Shown here: one piece after another, positions 31,261 through 36,283 of the stretch | Layout: every line of letters begins with the position of its first letter | Numbering within the stretch: the first letter of the stretch is position 1 | Origin: a virus | Direction: 5' to 3' (one strand) | DNA: 43,830 nucleotides | Virus record (IMG/VR): IMGVR_UViG_3300019850_000090 | Coordinates: 1 to 43,830 of that record | Position numbers and translations under genes: made by a program | Notes under the pieces: model-generated | Told to the model about the DNA's origin: nothing | The model's database searches: none | What the model saw: only the letters and a program-made list of their open reading frames with translations

Positions 31261-31630
31261 TATTCTCACCTCCTTGTGGACTCCGTCCACTCTTATTCGT
31301 TATCTCATCGAGAATCTCACTCGCTTTCTCGCTGCTGAGTTCGCTCTTGAGTTCGCTCTGCGAACTCTCGGAGGAAACAGCATCGAGATACGCTTTCCAT
31401 CTATTTCCTCTCCTTGATGAGATGTGTTCTTTCAGATAGCTAACACTCTCCTCCACGCTTAGGCGAGGAACGAGAGACTCCTTCTCGAAGAGTTTGAGGA
31501 GCGCTCTAACGATTATATCGGTTTGAGTCTCTACGTATATCCCGCTCTCTTCAAGATACCTATGTGCCTCTGCGAGGAAACGAACATCTATCCTCGCACA
31601 TACAGGCACGCTGCGTTTAGACTTCTGCAT
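31247..31630 (-). CDS. ribbon-helix-helix-like DNA-binding protein candidate
   Basis: The 127-residue product begins MQKSKRSVPVCARIDVRFLAE. It has a strand (VPVCARID), a helix (VRFLAEAHRYLEESG) and a second helix (TQTDIIVRALLKLFE), the order of the Arc/MetJ fold. A second helical part follows. It is a candidate repressor for operators in the leftward arm. The start chosen lies nine bases after GGAG and overlaps the end of the upstream gene; a longer version to 31681 has no better signal. Confidence 0.55.
   Translation of the reverse strand: MQKSKRSVPVCARIDVRFLAEAHRYLEESGIYVETQTDIIVRALLKLFEKESLVPRLSVEESVSYLKEHISSRRGNRWKAYLDAVSSESSQSELKSELSSEKASEILDEITNKSGRSPQGGENNDNS
31276..31290. repeat. C(GGA)G mini-hairpin
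   Basis: GTGGAC-TCC-GTCCAC on the plus strand; loop GGA on the minus strand. It lies at the end of the upstream gene, immediately before the ribosome binding site of the gene at 31075. Confidence 0.85.
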
Positions 31631-31862
31631 TTTTATCATCTCCTTCTCTTTCTTTTTCATACTCGAAGTTATGAAGCTCACCCTTCAGCCCGTTGATCTC
31701 TAACCTCATGAGTACCCCCCTGAGATGCTCTTCCTCGAGCTCGGTGAAAGTCATAAAGGTATCCAACATCTCGCCTTTTGTTACGTTCTTTAGTCTCTCA
31801 CGAAGTCGTCTATGAAACTCCCTTTGCTCTTCGAGAATAAACTCTTTTAGTTCTGTATTCAT
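31617..31862 (-). CDS. EFH/EERH two-helix protein, paralogue 1
   Basis: ATG 31862 (MNTELKEFILEEQREFH) follows AGGAGGAAAAA. The 81-residue product has two predicted helices with the conserved points E-Q-R-E-F-H and L-E-E-E-H-L, 29 residues apart. The same layout occurs in the genes at 31936 and 32679. Conserved Glu and His in paired helices might bind metal, but this is only a suggestion. Function unknown. Confidence 0.7.
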   Translation of the reverse strand: MNTELKEFILEEQREFHRRLRERLKNVTKGEMLDTFMTFTELEEEHLRGVLMRLEINGLKGELHNFEYEKEREGDDKNAEV

Positions 31863-31913
31863 TTTTTCCTCCTTTCTGGACTTCGTTCTAACTTCGTCCA
31901 CACTTTAGAGTCT

Positions 31914-31928
31914 GGAATCAAAGATTCC
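31914..31928. repeat. mini-hairpin GGAATC-AAA-GATTCC
   Basis: Loop AAA closed by C-G; the extended context AGTCTGGAATC…GATTCCCG also occurs at 32641-32666 with TTC in the loop. Same stem, different loop. Confidence 0.8.
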
Positions 31929-31935
31929 CGTCTCT

Positions 31936-32148
31936 CTAAGAGAGCGAGATCTCCCTGAGTTCTTTTCTCATCTCTTCGCCTGTGAGTACGGTTAGCACCA
32001 CGTAGAGGTGTCTCTCTTCAAGGTCGAGGAGTGTCTCGATTACCTTCATGGTTTTCTCATCTAAACTTTTCCCGAGTCTCTCTCTCACATCGTGATGGAA
32101 ATCTCTCTGCTCTGCGAGGAGAACTGTTTTTAGTACTCTAATATTCAT
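31936..32148 (-). CDS. EFH/EERH two-helix protein, paralogue 2
   Basis: The 70-residue protein has LKTVLLAEQRDFHHDVRERL and LLDLEERHLYVVLTVL. Spacing between the His of DFH and that of EERH is 29 residues, as in paralogue 1. AAAGGAGAAGAGA precedes the ATG. This is the shortest family member and probably the core domain. Confidence 0.72.
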   Translation of the reverse strand: MNIRVLKTVLLAEQRDFHHDVRERLGKSLDEKTMKVIETLLDLEERHLYVVLTVLTGEEMRKELREISLS

Positions 32149-32389
32149 TCTCTTCTCCTTTCGGGCAAAGCCCGAGTTTGTTACATAAATCTCTCATGCT
32201 TAAGAGAGCAGGGAATCTTCGATTCCCGAGTCTCCTCACGAAACGAAGTTTCGTCTTGATTCGAGCCCAGAGCGAAGCTCGAGGCCACTTCTTCACAATC
32301 TCATAAGTAGAGCGGTCGAGTAGACACGGTGGATTTTTACTCCACTCTACAAACTCCATACCTTCGATTATGACTATCTTCTTCTTCAT
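32138..32389 (-). CDS. small basic protein partly made of hairpin repeats
   Basis: The 83-residue product begins MKKKIVIIEGMEFVEWSKN. A region from about residue 38 to 75 (TKLRFVRRLGNRRFPALLSM and on) is encoded by four mini-hairpins in a row. Only the first 40 residues look like a normal domain. The start is coupled to the previous stop (ATGA), and the 3' end overlaps the next gene by 11 bases. It could be a short gene extended by repeat spread. Confidence 0.6.
   Translation of the reverse strand: MKKKIVIIEGMEFVEWSKNPPCLLDRSTYEIVKKWPRASLWARIKTKLRFVRRLGNRRFPALLSMRDLCNKLGLCPKGEENEY
32161..32280. repeat. array of four mini-hairpins
   Basis: TCGGGC-AAA-GCCCGA (32161-32175), GGGAATC-TTC-GATTCCC (32211-32227), ACGAAAC-GAA-GTTTCGT (32238-32254) and GAGC-GAA-GCTC (32270-32280). 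Every stem is perfect, every loop is three bases, and all are closed by C-G. They lie inside a predicted coding region. Confidence 0.88.
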
Positions 32390-32598
32390 TCTTTCTTCTC
32401 TTCTACTCGTAATTCCCGAGTGGAATAAAAGTCTCTTTTCTCATCCTCGAGCAGGACGATATTAAGAAGAGTATACGTTTTATAGCCGTGTACTCTTCTA
32501 TCAAACTCGAGGAGATGTTTTAAGGGTTTACCTCTCCACATCGCTTTGTCTAAATCGAAGCGATACGGAAACTGCTCTCTAAACTCCCGTTTAGTCAT
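32386..32598 (-). CDS. 70-residue charged protein, unknown
   Basis: The product MTKREFREQFPYRFDLDKAM… is basic in the first half and acidic at the end (VLLEDEKRDFYSTRELRVEE). AAAGGAGGTAAC precedes the start. No domain recognised. The end overlaps the next gene's ATG. Confidence 0.7.
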   Translation of the reverse strand: MTKREFREQFPYRFDLDKAMWRGKPLKHLLEFDRRVHGYKTYTLLNIVLLEDEKRDFYSTRELRVEEKKE

Positions 32599-32640
32599 TT
32601 TTAGTTACCTCCTTTTTATCTGAGTTTCTTTGAACTCTCA

Positions 32641-32666
32641 AAGTCTGGAATCTTCGATTCCCGACT
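32641..32666. repeat. extended mini-hairpin with TTC loop
   Basis: AAGTCTGGAATC-TTC-GATTCCCGACTT; the stem has one mismatch (T with C). It lies in the gap between the genes at 32679 and 32598. Confidence 0.8.
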
Positions 32667-32678
32667 TTCTAAAACCCG

Positions 32679-33050
32679 TTAAGCTTCGTCTCCGTCTCCG
32701 TTGTGAGCTTCGCTCACTCTCTTTTTTAGAGCTAGGAGATTCGAGAGGAATCGAGGAGACCCCACTCTCTCCTCTACATCCAAATAGTTTGAGTCTGGGT
32801 CAAGCTCGAGCTCGTGTCTTAAGTCCTCAAAGACTCCCGTTTCTATGAGAAGAAGTCTCTTGAGAATAAAACTGAAGTGTCTCTCCTCAACTTTCAGATA
32901 TCTCTCAAATACCTCAATGAGATTAGCATTCTCAGTACTCTTCTTCACACCCTCGAGAATGCGAGTGTGAAATTCTCTCATCTCCTTAGCGAGAGCGTTT
33001 CCAAATTCCGAGTTACTGAAAAACACTTTGTGTTTTTCTGAGTTATTCAT
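32679..33050 (-). CDS. EFH/EERH two-helix protein, paralogue 3 (extended)
   Basis: The 123-residue protein has ALAKEMREFHTRILEGVKK and YLKVEERHFSFILKRLLLIE, with 30 residues between the conserved His residues. It has an extra N-terminal segment (MNNSEKHKVFFSN) and a longer C-terminus that is partly encoded by mini-hairpins. AAAGGAGGTG precedes the start. This is the last gene before the candidate origin region. Confidence 0.72.
   Translation of the reverse strand: MNNSEKHKVFFSNSEFGNALAKEMREFHTRILEGVKKSTENANLIEVFERYLKVEERHFSFILKRLLLIETGVFEDLRHELELDPDSNYLDVEERVGSPRFLSNLLALKKRVSEAHNGDGDEA
32703..32717. repeat. C(GAA)G mini-hairpin
   Basis: GTGAGC-TTC-GCTCAC on the plus strand. It lies within the last codons of the gene at 32679. 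Confidence 0.85.
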
Positions 33051-33120
33051 TTTTAATCACCTCCTTTCTTTATTCTTTATTTTGTTTGTATATGTGTATA
33101 CGTGTATACGTGTTTTTCTT

Positions 33121-33179
33121 GTCGGTGGGTCGGAGTGTTTTTCCCAGAGTCCTCCCCGAAGTGAGTTTGAACACGTGCT
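33121..33179. repeat. 59-bp inverted repeat, left arm
   Basis: Begins GTCGGTGGGTCGG and ends GAACACGTGCT. It matches the reverse complement of 33367-33425 at 50 of 59 positions without gaps. Its end is one arm of the 29-bp palindrome family. The 12-mer GGTCGGAGTGTT (33128-33139) recurs at 34343-34354. Confidence 0.9.
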
Positions 33180-33366
33180 ATTTTTTTCTCTTAGCTAAAC
33201 GTTTCACGTTTAGTCTCTGCGAACTTTGTTCACTCTCTTTTCTCTTAGTCTCTCTCTTCTTCTATTATTATTTCTTTATATATTTTTTTTTTAATATAGG
33301 AAAACAAGAGAAGAGATAAAGCTAAAGACAAACCCTATACACAAAGCAAACTCACCGAAAAAAGTG

Positions 33367-33425
33367 AGCACGTGTTCAAATCCACTTTGGAGAAGACCCC
33401 GTGAAAAACACACCGACCCACCGAC
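33367..33425. repeat. 59-bp inverted repeat, right arm
   Basis: Begins AGCACGTGTTC and ends CCGACCCACCGAC. It is the partner of 33121-33179, with a spacer of 187 bases. The differences between arms are mostly transitions, which suggests an old duplication rather than a recent insertion. Confidence 0.9.
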
Positions 33426-33536
33426 ACGAACAACAAAATTTTCAAGAATGTACATTTAAAAATGCAGAGTATTTTTAAAGAGAGTTTCGCATTTTTCATA
33501 AACTCTTTATGAACATTTAGCACACACATTTAGAGT

Positions 33537-33565
33537 AGCACATGTTCAAATTTCGAGCACGTGCT
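33537..33565. repeat. 29-bp palindrome, copy H
   Basis: Arms AGCACATGTTC and GAGCACGTGCT flank AAATTTC. It is followed directly by the mini-hairpin TAAACGT-GAA-ACGTTTA (33565-33581). The same pairing, palindrome then a TAAACG-type hairpin, is seen at 35667-35712. Confidence 0.9.
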
Positions 33566-33595
33566 AAACGTGAAACGTTTAACCTATGCAAATAA

Positions 33596-33627
33596 AAACG
33601 AGCCAACTTATTTAAGTTAGCTCGTTT
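33596..33627 (-). terminator. intrinsic terminator for gene 33701
   Basis: A 15-bp stem with one mismatch (AAACGAGCCAACTTA / TAAGTTAGCTCGTTT) and a short loop, followed by TTTTTATT on the minus strand. It lies about 75 bases downstream of the stop codon of the gene at 33701-34156. Confidence 0.85.
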
Positions 33628-33635
33628 AAATCCGT

Positions 33636-33648
33636 CTGTATATCTCAC
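33636..33648. repeat. 13-bp inverted repeat flanking gene 33701, left
   Basis: CTGTATATCTCAC is the exact reverse complement of 34180-34192. The two copies bracket the gene at 33701-34156 and enclose its leader and downstream region. Confidence 0.85.
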
Positions 33649-33700
33649 TTATGAATTTGTGATTTGTGTGAAAATGCTTTGCATTTTTCCTTTGCATTTT

Positions 33701-34156
33701 CTATTTGTTTTTTAACTTATCTGATAACCGTTTTATTAACTCTTCTGCTTCGTCGTCTTTACCGTCTGCGATCATTTCGTTGATTAACTTCTCTATTTTG
33801 ACGGACTTCGCCATCTTAACCCGTCCTGTTATCAATGCTTTAGCGTCAAACGTCTTACCATTTAACGCTCTGACAATTTCCAACCCGCCAGGACGGTTGC
33901 GATTAGCTATCTTAACAACAACAGAATCACACGCCAGCATAGCTAAGTCATCAAGTGTGCAGTTGCGAAAGGAAATCGTATACTTTACTGGTTCTCTCCA
34001 CTCATACACAATATGACCGTTCTCATCCTTAACCGTCCGTCCGTTCTCATCAACCTTAGGTTGACCGATACTCGGATTCACTGTCTTTTTAACATCAACA
34101 CCGAAATCTAAATAATCGTCGTTGAGAAGTCTTTTTGTCTTAAGTTCATTATCCAT
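33701..34156 (-). CDS. 151-residue protein of an isolated cassette, unknown
   Basis: This is the first leftward gene, set apart by its own promoter, terminator and flanking 13-bp inverted repeats. I chose ATG 34156 (MDNELKTKRLLNDDYLDFG), six bases after GAGGT; a GTG 12 bases upstream is possible. The product contains VDENGRTVKDENGHIVYEW, two similar short units, then ISFRNCTLDDLAMLACDSVV and a helical C-terminus. Codon choice uses CCG and CGT and looks different from the rest of the leftward arm. It may be an acquired gene. Function unknown. Confidence 0.75.
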   Translation of the reverse strand: MDNELKTKRLLNDDYLDFGVDVKKTVNPSIGQPKVDENGRTVKDENGHIVYEWREPVKYTISFRNCTLDDLAMLACDSVVVKIANRNRPGGLEIVRALNGKTFDAKALITGRVKMAKSVKIEKLINEMIADGKDDEAEELIKRLSDKLKNK

Positions 34157-34163
34157 GATATAC

Positions 34164-34192
34164 CTCACTTTCTTTTAACGTGAGATATACAG
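34164..34192 (-). promoter_or_regulatory. leader hairpin covering the ribosome binding site of gene 33701
   Basis: On the minus strand the leader reads TATATCTCAC, ten further bases, then GTGAGGTATA, so the two halves can pair with one mismatch. The ribosome binding site GAGGT is in the second half. Folding would hide it and make translation depend on a protein or on temperature. The outer 13 bases are the right copy of the flanking inverted repeat. Confidence 0.5.
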
Positions 34193-34267
34193 AGAATTTG
34201 TTTACTTCTGAAAATGTCAAGGAGCTCGTTTTTCTCAGTACATGTATAACGTGTTTTTCAATGTAAC

Positions 34268-34296
34268 AATGTACAAAATTGCACAACCTTTGTCAA
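34268..34296 (-). promoter_or_regulatory. sigma-70-type promoter for the leftward arm
   Basis: On the minus strand a perfect TTGACA is followed after 17 bases by TACATT. It lies about 110 bases before the start of the gene at 33701-34156. This is the best -35 element in the divergent region. Confidence 0.5.
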
Positions 34297-34492
34297 GTGA
34301 AATATTCTTATAATGATTATTAGAAATTCTAATGATTGGATTGGTCGGAGTGTTAAGACAAAGTAATATTAGAGAAAGGTAATCAGAGAAGACGGTGAAT
34401 CTGGATCAAAGACATTAGTCAGAGCGAATATATCCAATCAGTAATAGATAAACCCGTGTATCAAACATCAGAGCTAATGTTTCATGTCAGAG

Positions 34493-34520
34493 TTGACGCC
34501 GCCAGAGATAAGAATAAAAT
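34493..34520 (+). promoter_or_regulatory. candidate rightward promoter
   Basis: TTGACG, 16 bases, TAAAAT. It would drive the rightward arm beginning with the gene at 34791. A second weaker candidate is TTGACT at 34659 with no good -10 at 17 bases. Confidence 0.35.
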
Positions 34521-34724
34521 AATATAGGTGTTTGATAATCGAAGAGGCCCTCAGGGGGAACGCATCGCTCACGCACAGACTAAAGCTATTTCCACATTCC
34601 GAGGGATTTTTTCAAACTAACTCACACATTTAGGTGTGATTTTATGCCTAAAAATACGTTGACTTTATACTCTGTATATCGTACCTTATTATTGAAAATA
34701 AAATGAATTTTCGTAAACGAAAAT

Positions 34725-34770
34725 GTGAACGAAGTTCGACGAAACGAAGTTTCGTGAGAACGAAGTTCAC
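34725..34770. repeat. nested C(GAA)G mini-hairpin cluster
   Basis: Three C(GAA)G units in a row: GAAC-GAA-GTTC (34727-34737), ACGAAAC-GAA-GTTTCGT (34739-34755) and GAAC-GAA-GTTC (34758-34768). The outer GTGAAC and GTTCAC can also pair with each other, giving a larger branched structure. It lies in the leader before the gene at 34791. The central unit is identical to 32238-32254. Confidence 0.9.
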
Positions 34771-34790
34771 AAAGATAAAGGACGAGAACT

Positions 34791-34940
34791 ATGGGTAAAA
34801 CCGTGAGAGGTAAGCGAGACGGGACAGGGCCTTATAGAGACTCCTATCAACGAAAGGTTCGGGGGAGGAAAGTAGGACGTCGGCGTGCTGCTGGCGAAAA
34901 ATGCCCTAAGCGGACTTCGTCCGTACGGAGAGGGAAATGA
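34791..34940 (+). CDS. 49-residue very basic protein
   Basis: ATG 34791 follows AAGGACGAGA. The product MGKTVRGKRDGTGPYRDSYQ… has about 17 Arg/Lys and continues with a GRKVGRRRAAGEKCPKR-type tail. The pattern RDGTGPY followed by basic residues is known to me from very small proteins in other phages. It could bind DNA or RNA. The end contains the mini-hairpin CGGAC-TTC-GTCCG. It lies 18 bases before the next small basic gene, likely in one unit. Confidence 0.65.
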   Translation: MGKTVRGKRDGTGPYRDSYQRKVRGRKVGRRRAAGEKCPKRTSSVRRGK

Positions 34941-34958
34941 AAAGAGGAGGAGATAATC

Positions 34959-35183
34959 ATGGCTAAGTCATCTTTATCAAAACGACGTGCTGCTCGGAGA
35001 GCATATAAGAGAGCAGCTAAGTCTAAACTAGGTGGCGGGGAAAGATTCGCTGCTGTTAAGAAATCCGCCGCTGCTGGTGGAGCTAAGAATCCCGCCGCTG
35101 TCGCTGCTAGCGTCGGACGGAAAAAATACGGAGCTAAGAAGATGGCTCGCTTAGCTGCCGCTGGGCGGAGACGGAAAGCCTAA
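34959..35183 (+). CDS. 74-residue histone-H1-like basic protein
   Basis: The product is rich in Ala, Lys, Arg and Gly (SLSKRRAARRAYKRAAKSKL, then VGRKKYGAKKMARLAAAGRR). The GRKKYGAKKMAxLAAAG end is common in small phage proteins of unknown role. Such proteins may help condense DNA in the head, alter host chromatin, or bind RNA. GAGGAGGAGATAATC is a strong ribosome binding site. A tight hairpin follows the stop codon. Confidence 0.7.
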   Translation: MAKSSLSKRRAARRAYKRAAKSKLGGGERFAAVKKSAAAGGAKNPAAVAASVGRKKYGAKKMARLAAAGRRRKA

Positions 35184-35313
35184 AGGCTTTCGGGAAATCT
35201 CTGATTTCCAGGGCCTCGAGACTTTCGGAAAAACCCTCTCGGAAAACCTTTCGGGGTTTTCCACGCATTAGGAGAGTAAAAAAGAGTTTTTGGTAAAAAG
35301 CCGAAGGCTTTTT
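35174..35313 (+). terminator. hairpin series after basic-protein gene, with terminator-like last stem
   Basis: GAAAGCC-TAAA-GGCTTTC (35174-35191), GGAAATC-TCT-GATTTCC (35193-35209), GGAAAACC…GGTTTTCC (about 35238-35262) and AAAAAGCC-GAA-GGCTTTTT (35295-35313), the last followed by A-rich sequence. The final stem ends in T residues and may terminate part of the transcripts or protect mRNA. The gap contains no other gene. Confidence 0.6.
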
Positions 35314-35332
35314 AAAAATAGGAGATAGCAAA

Positions 35333-35668
35333 ATGATGAACTTTTTAAAAGGGAAGAAAACCTATATCATAGTCGGGATTTTTTTAATCCTAGCTATCAT
35401 AACCTTCACACCCTCTATATCAATCCCGATTTGGGTATTCACTATATTAGGTGCTTTGGGTTTAGCTGCTTATAGAACAGGAATCGCTGATATTAGCGGG
35501 AATAAAGGATGGCGCTCATACACATCAGCTGTTCTAGTCGCCGCTTTTAGCGTCCTTCAAGCCCTAAAGATTAACCTTCCATTTGAGACTATATATATCA
35601 TCCTCTCAGCACTCGGGTTTGTCGGAGTTAGAAAAGCAGTATCGGATATCTCTACGATGATAAAATAG
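35333..35668 (+). CDS. holin-like membrane protein
   Basis: The 111-residue protein has hydrophobic segments at about 10-27, 30-48, 63-79 and 86-101 (TYIIVGIFLILAIITF, IWVFTILGALGLAAY, AVLVAAFSVLQAL, YIILSALGFVGV). A basic start (MMNFLKGKKT) precedes them, like small phage proteins in lysis clusters annotated as holins. It precedes the endolysin gene by some 600 bases. Other roles for a small membrane protein are possible. TAGGAGATAGC precedes the start. The stop codon TAG overlaps the palindrome at 35667. Confidence 0.55.
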   Translation: MMNFLKGKKTYIIVGIFLILAIITFTPSISIPIWVFTILGALGLAAYRTGIADISGNKGWRSYTSAVLVAAFSVLQALKINLPFETIYIILSALGFVGVRKAVSDISTMIK

Positions 35669-35695
35669 CACGTGTTCGATATTTGAACATGTGCT
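35667..35695. repeat. 29-bp palindrome, copy I
   Basis: Arms AGCACGTGTTC and GAACATGTGCT flank GATATTT. Its first two bases are part of the stop codon TAG of the holin-like gene. It is followed at once by the mini-hairpin CTAAACGC-AAA-GTGTTTAG (35694-35712). Confidence 0.92.
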
Positions 35696-35734
35696 AAACG
35701 CAAAGTGTTTAGTTAGGAGTGAGTGGAGTTCACG

Positions 35735-36283
35735 ATGGATATGAGAAGAGTAGATCCTGAGGATAAGAGATATAGCGTAGAGCGCCTCTGGGAGCATCAT
35801 CAGGAGATAATCCGCCTCCTCGTCGCTAGCAATGGGGGTTTTACGAATGCGTATATAGCTAGACAGGTAGGGTGTACTCCACAAACCGTATCCAACGTGA
35901 GAAACAATCCGATAGCTATGGCGAAGATTCAGGAACTTGAGAAGGAGAGAGATGAGAGTGCAGTGGATCTCTCGAAGAGAGTTAAAGAGATAGCTCCCCT
36001 AGCCCTCAACCTCCTACAAGAGACAATAGGGAGCTCACTCGAGGATATAGAAGAGGGAGCTCCAGACCCTAAACTCTTGAATCAGGGAGTGAGGAGCGCA
36101 ATAGCTGTCGTGGAGCATAGCGTTCCGAAGAGAGTAGAGAAGAAAGTCGTTCATGGCCATTTCACGTTTGAGCAGATAGCTGAGGCTAAGAAGAGAGCCT
36201 TAGCTTCGCATAGTCGTAATCCTAACGAAGTTAGACCTAACGAGGTGAGAATAGAGGAGAGCGTAGAAGATGAAACTGACTGA
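35735..36283 (+). CDS. probable terminase small subunit (HTH plus coiled-coil)
   Basis: The small terminase binds packaging sites and regulates the large subunit. The 182-residue product has a helix-turn-helix at about 25-55 (GGFTNAYIARQVGCTPQTVSN), a long helical oligomerisation part (KIQELEKERDESAVDLSKRV), and a charged C-terminus, as is usual for TerS. The start at ATG 35735 follows GGAG by six bases; GTG 35723 lies too close to its AGGAG. It is separated from the large subunit by the lysis and fibre genes. A transcription regulator is the alternative. Confidence 0.6.
   Translation: MDMRRVDPEDKRYSVERLWEHHQEIIRLLVASNGGFTNAYIARQVGCTPQTVSNVRNNPIAMAKIQELEKERDESAVDLSKRVKEIAPLALNLLQETIGSSLEDIEEGAPDPKLLNQGVRSAIAVVEHSVPKRVEKKVVHGHFTFEQIAEAKKRALASHSRNPNEVRPNEVRIEESVEDETD

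Larger units (their letters stand above)
33060..33600. other. candidate replication origin region (no gene)
   Basis: This 540-base stretch without a convincing gene holds GTGTATAC repeats (33095-33110), a 59-bp inverted repeat (33121-33179 and 33367-33425; nine mismatches) and, between its arms, an AT-rich tract. The tract has a pyrimidine-rich half and a purine-rich half meeting at TTTATATATTTTTTTTTTAATATA. One full and two half 29-bp palindromes are also present, and a mini-hairpin CTAAACGT-TTC-ACGTTTAG (33195-33213). Inverted repeats, iteron-like units and an easily melted core are typical of origins; no direct evidence is available. Confidence 0.45.
34193..34790. other. divergent intergenic region (no protein gene seen)
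   Basis: About 600 bases between the two arms. Contents: leftward promoter (34268-34296); palindrome ATTAGA-AAT-TCTAAT near 34320-34334; the 12-mer GGTCGGAGTGTT shared with the origin repeat (34343-34354); several CAGAG units (34380-34510); a rightward promoter candidate (34493-34520); CCCTCAGGGGG near 34550; TCACAC…GTGTGA near 34621-34639; and a cluster of mini-hairpins (34725-34770). A non-coding RNA is possible in 34360-34640, but no known family is evident. Confidence 0.6.

Noticed and set aside
33195-33213. CTAAACGT-TTC-ACGTTTAG as a bacterial parS site
   Set aside because: It resembles the known 16-bp site only in part; the three-base loop structure fits the mini-hairpin family better, and no ParA gene was found.
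33086-33319. 77-residue open frame across the candidate origin
   Set aside because: Low-complexity Phe/Tyr/Leu sequence produced by the T-rich tract, no ribosome binding site, and it crosses the inverted repeat.
33366-33386. T-loop-like TTCAAATCC resembling a tRNA end
   Set aside because: It is the arm of the 29-bp palindrome family; no acceptor stem or other arms exist around it.
33335-33529. 64-residue minus-strand frame to the right of the origin core
   Set aside because: No start signal, and it covers the right arm of the inverted repeat; composition unlike the real genes.
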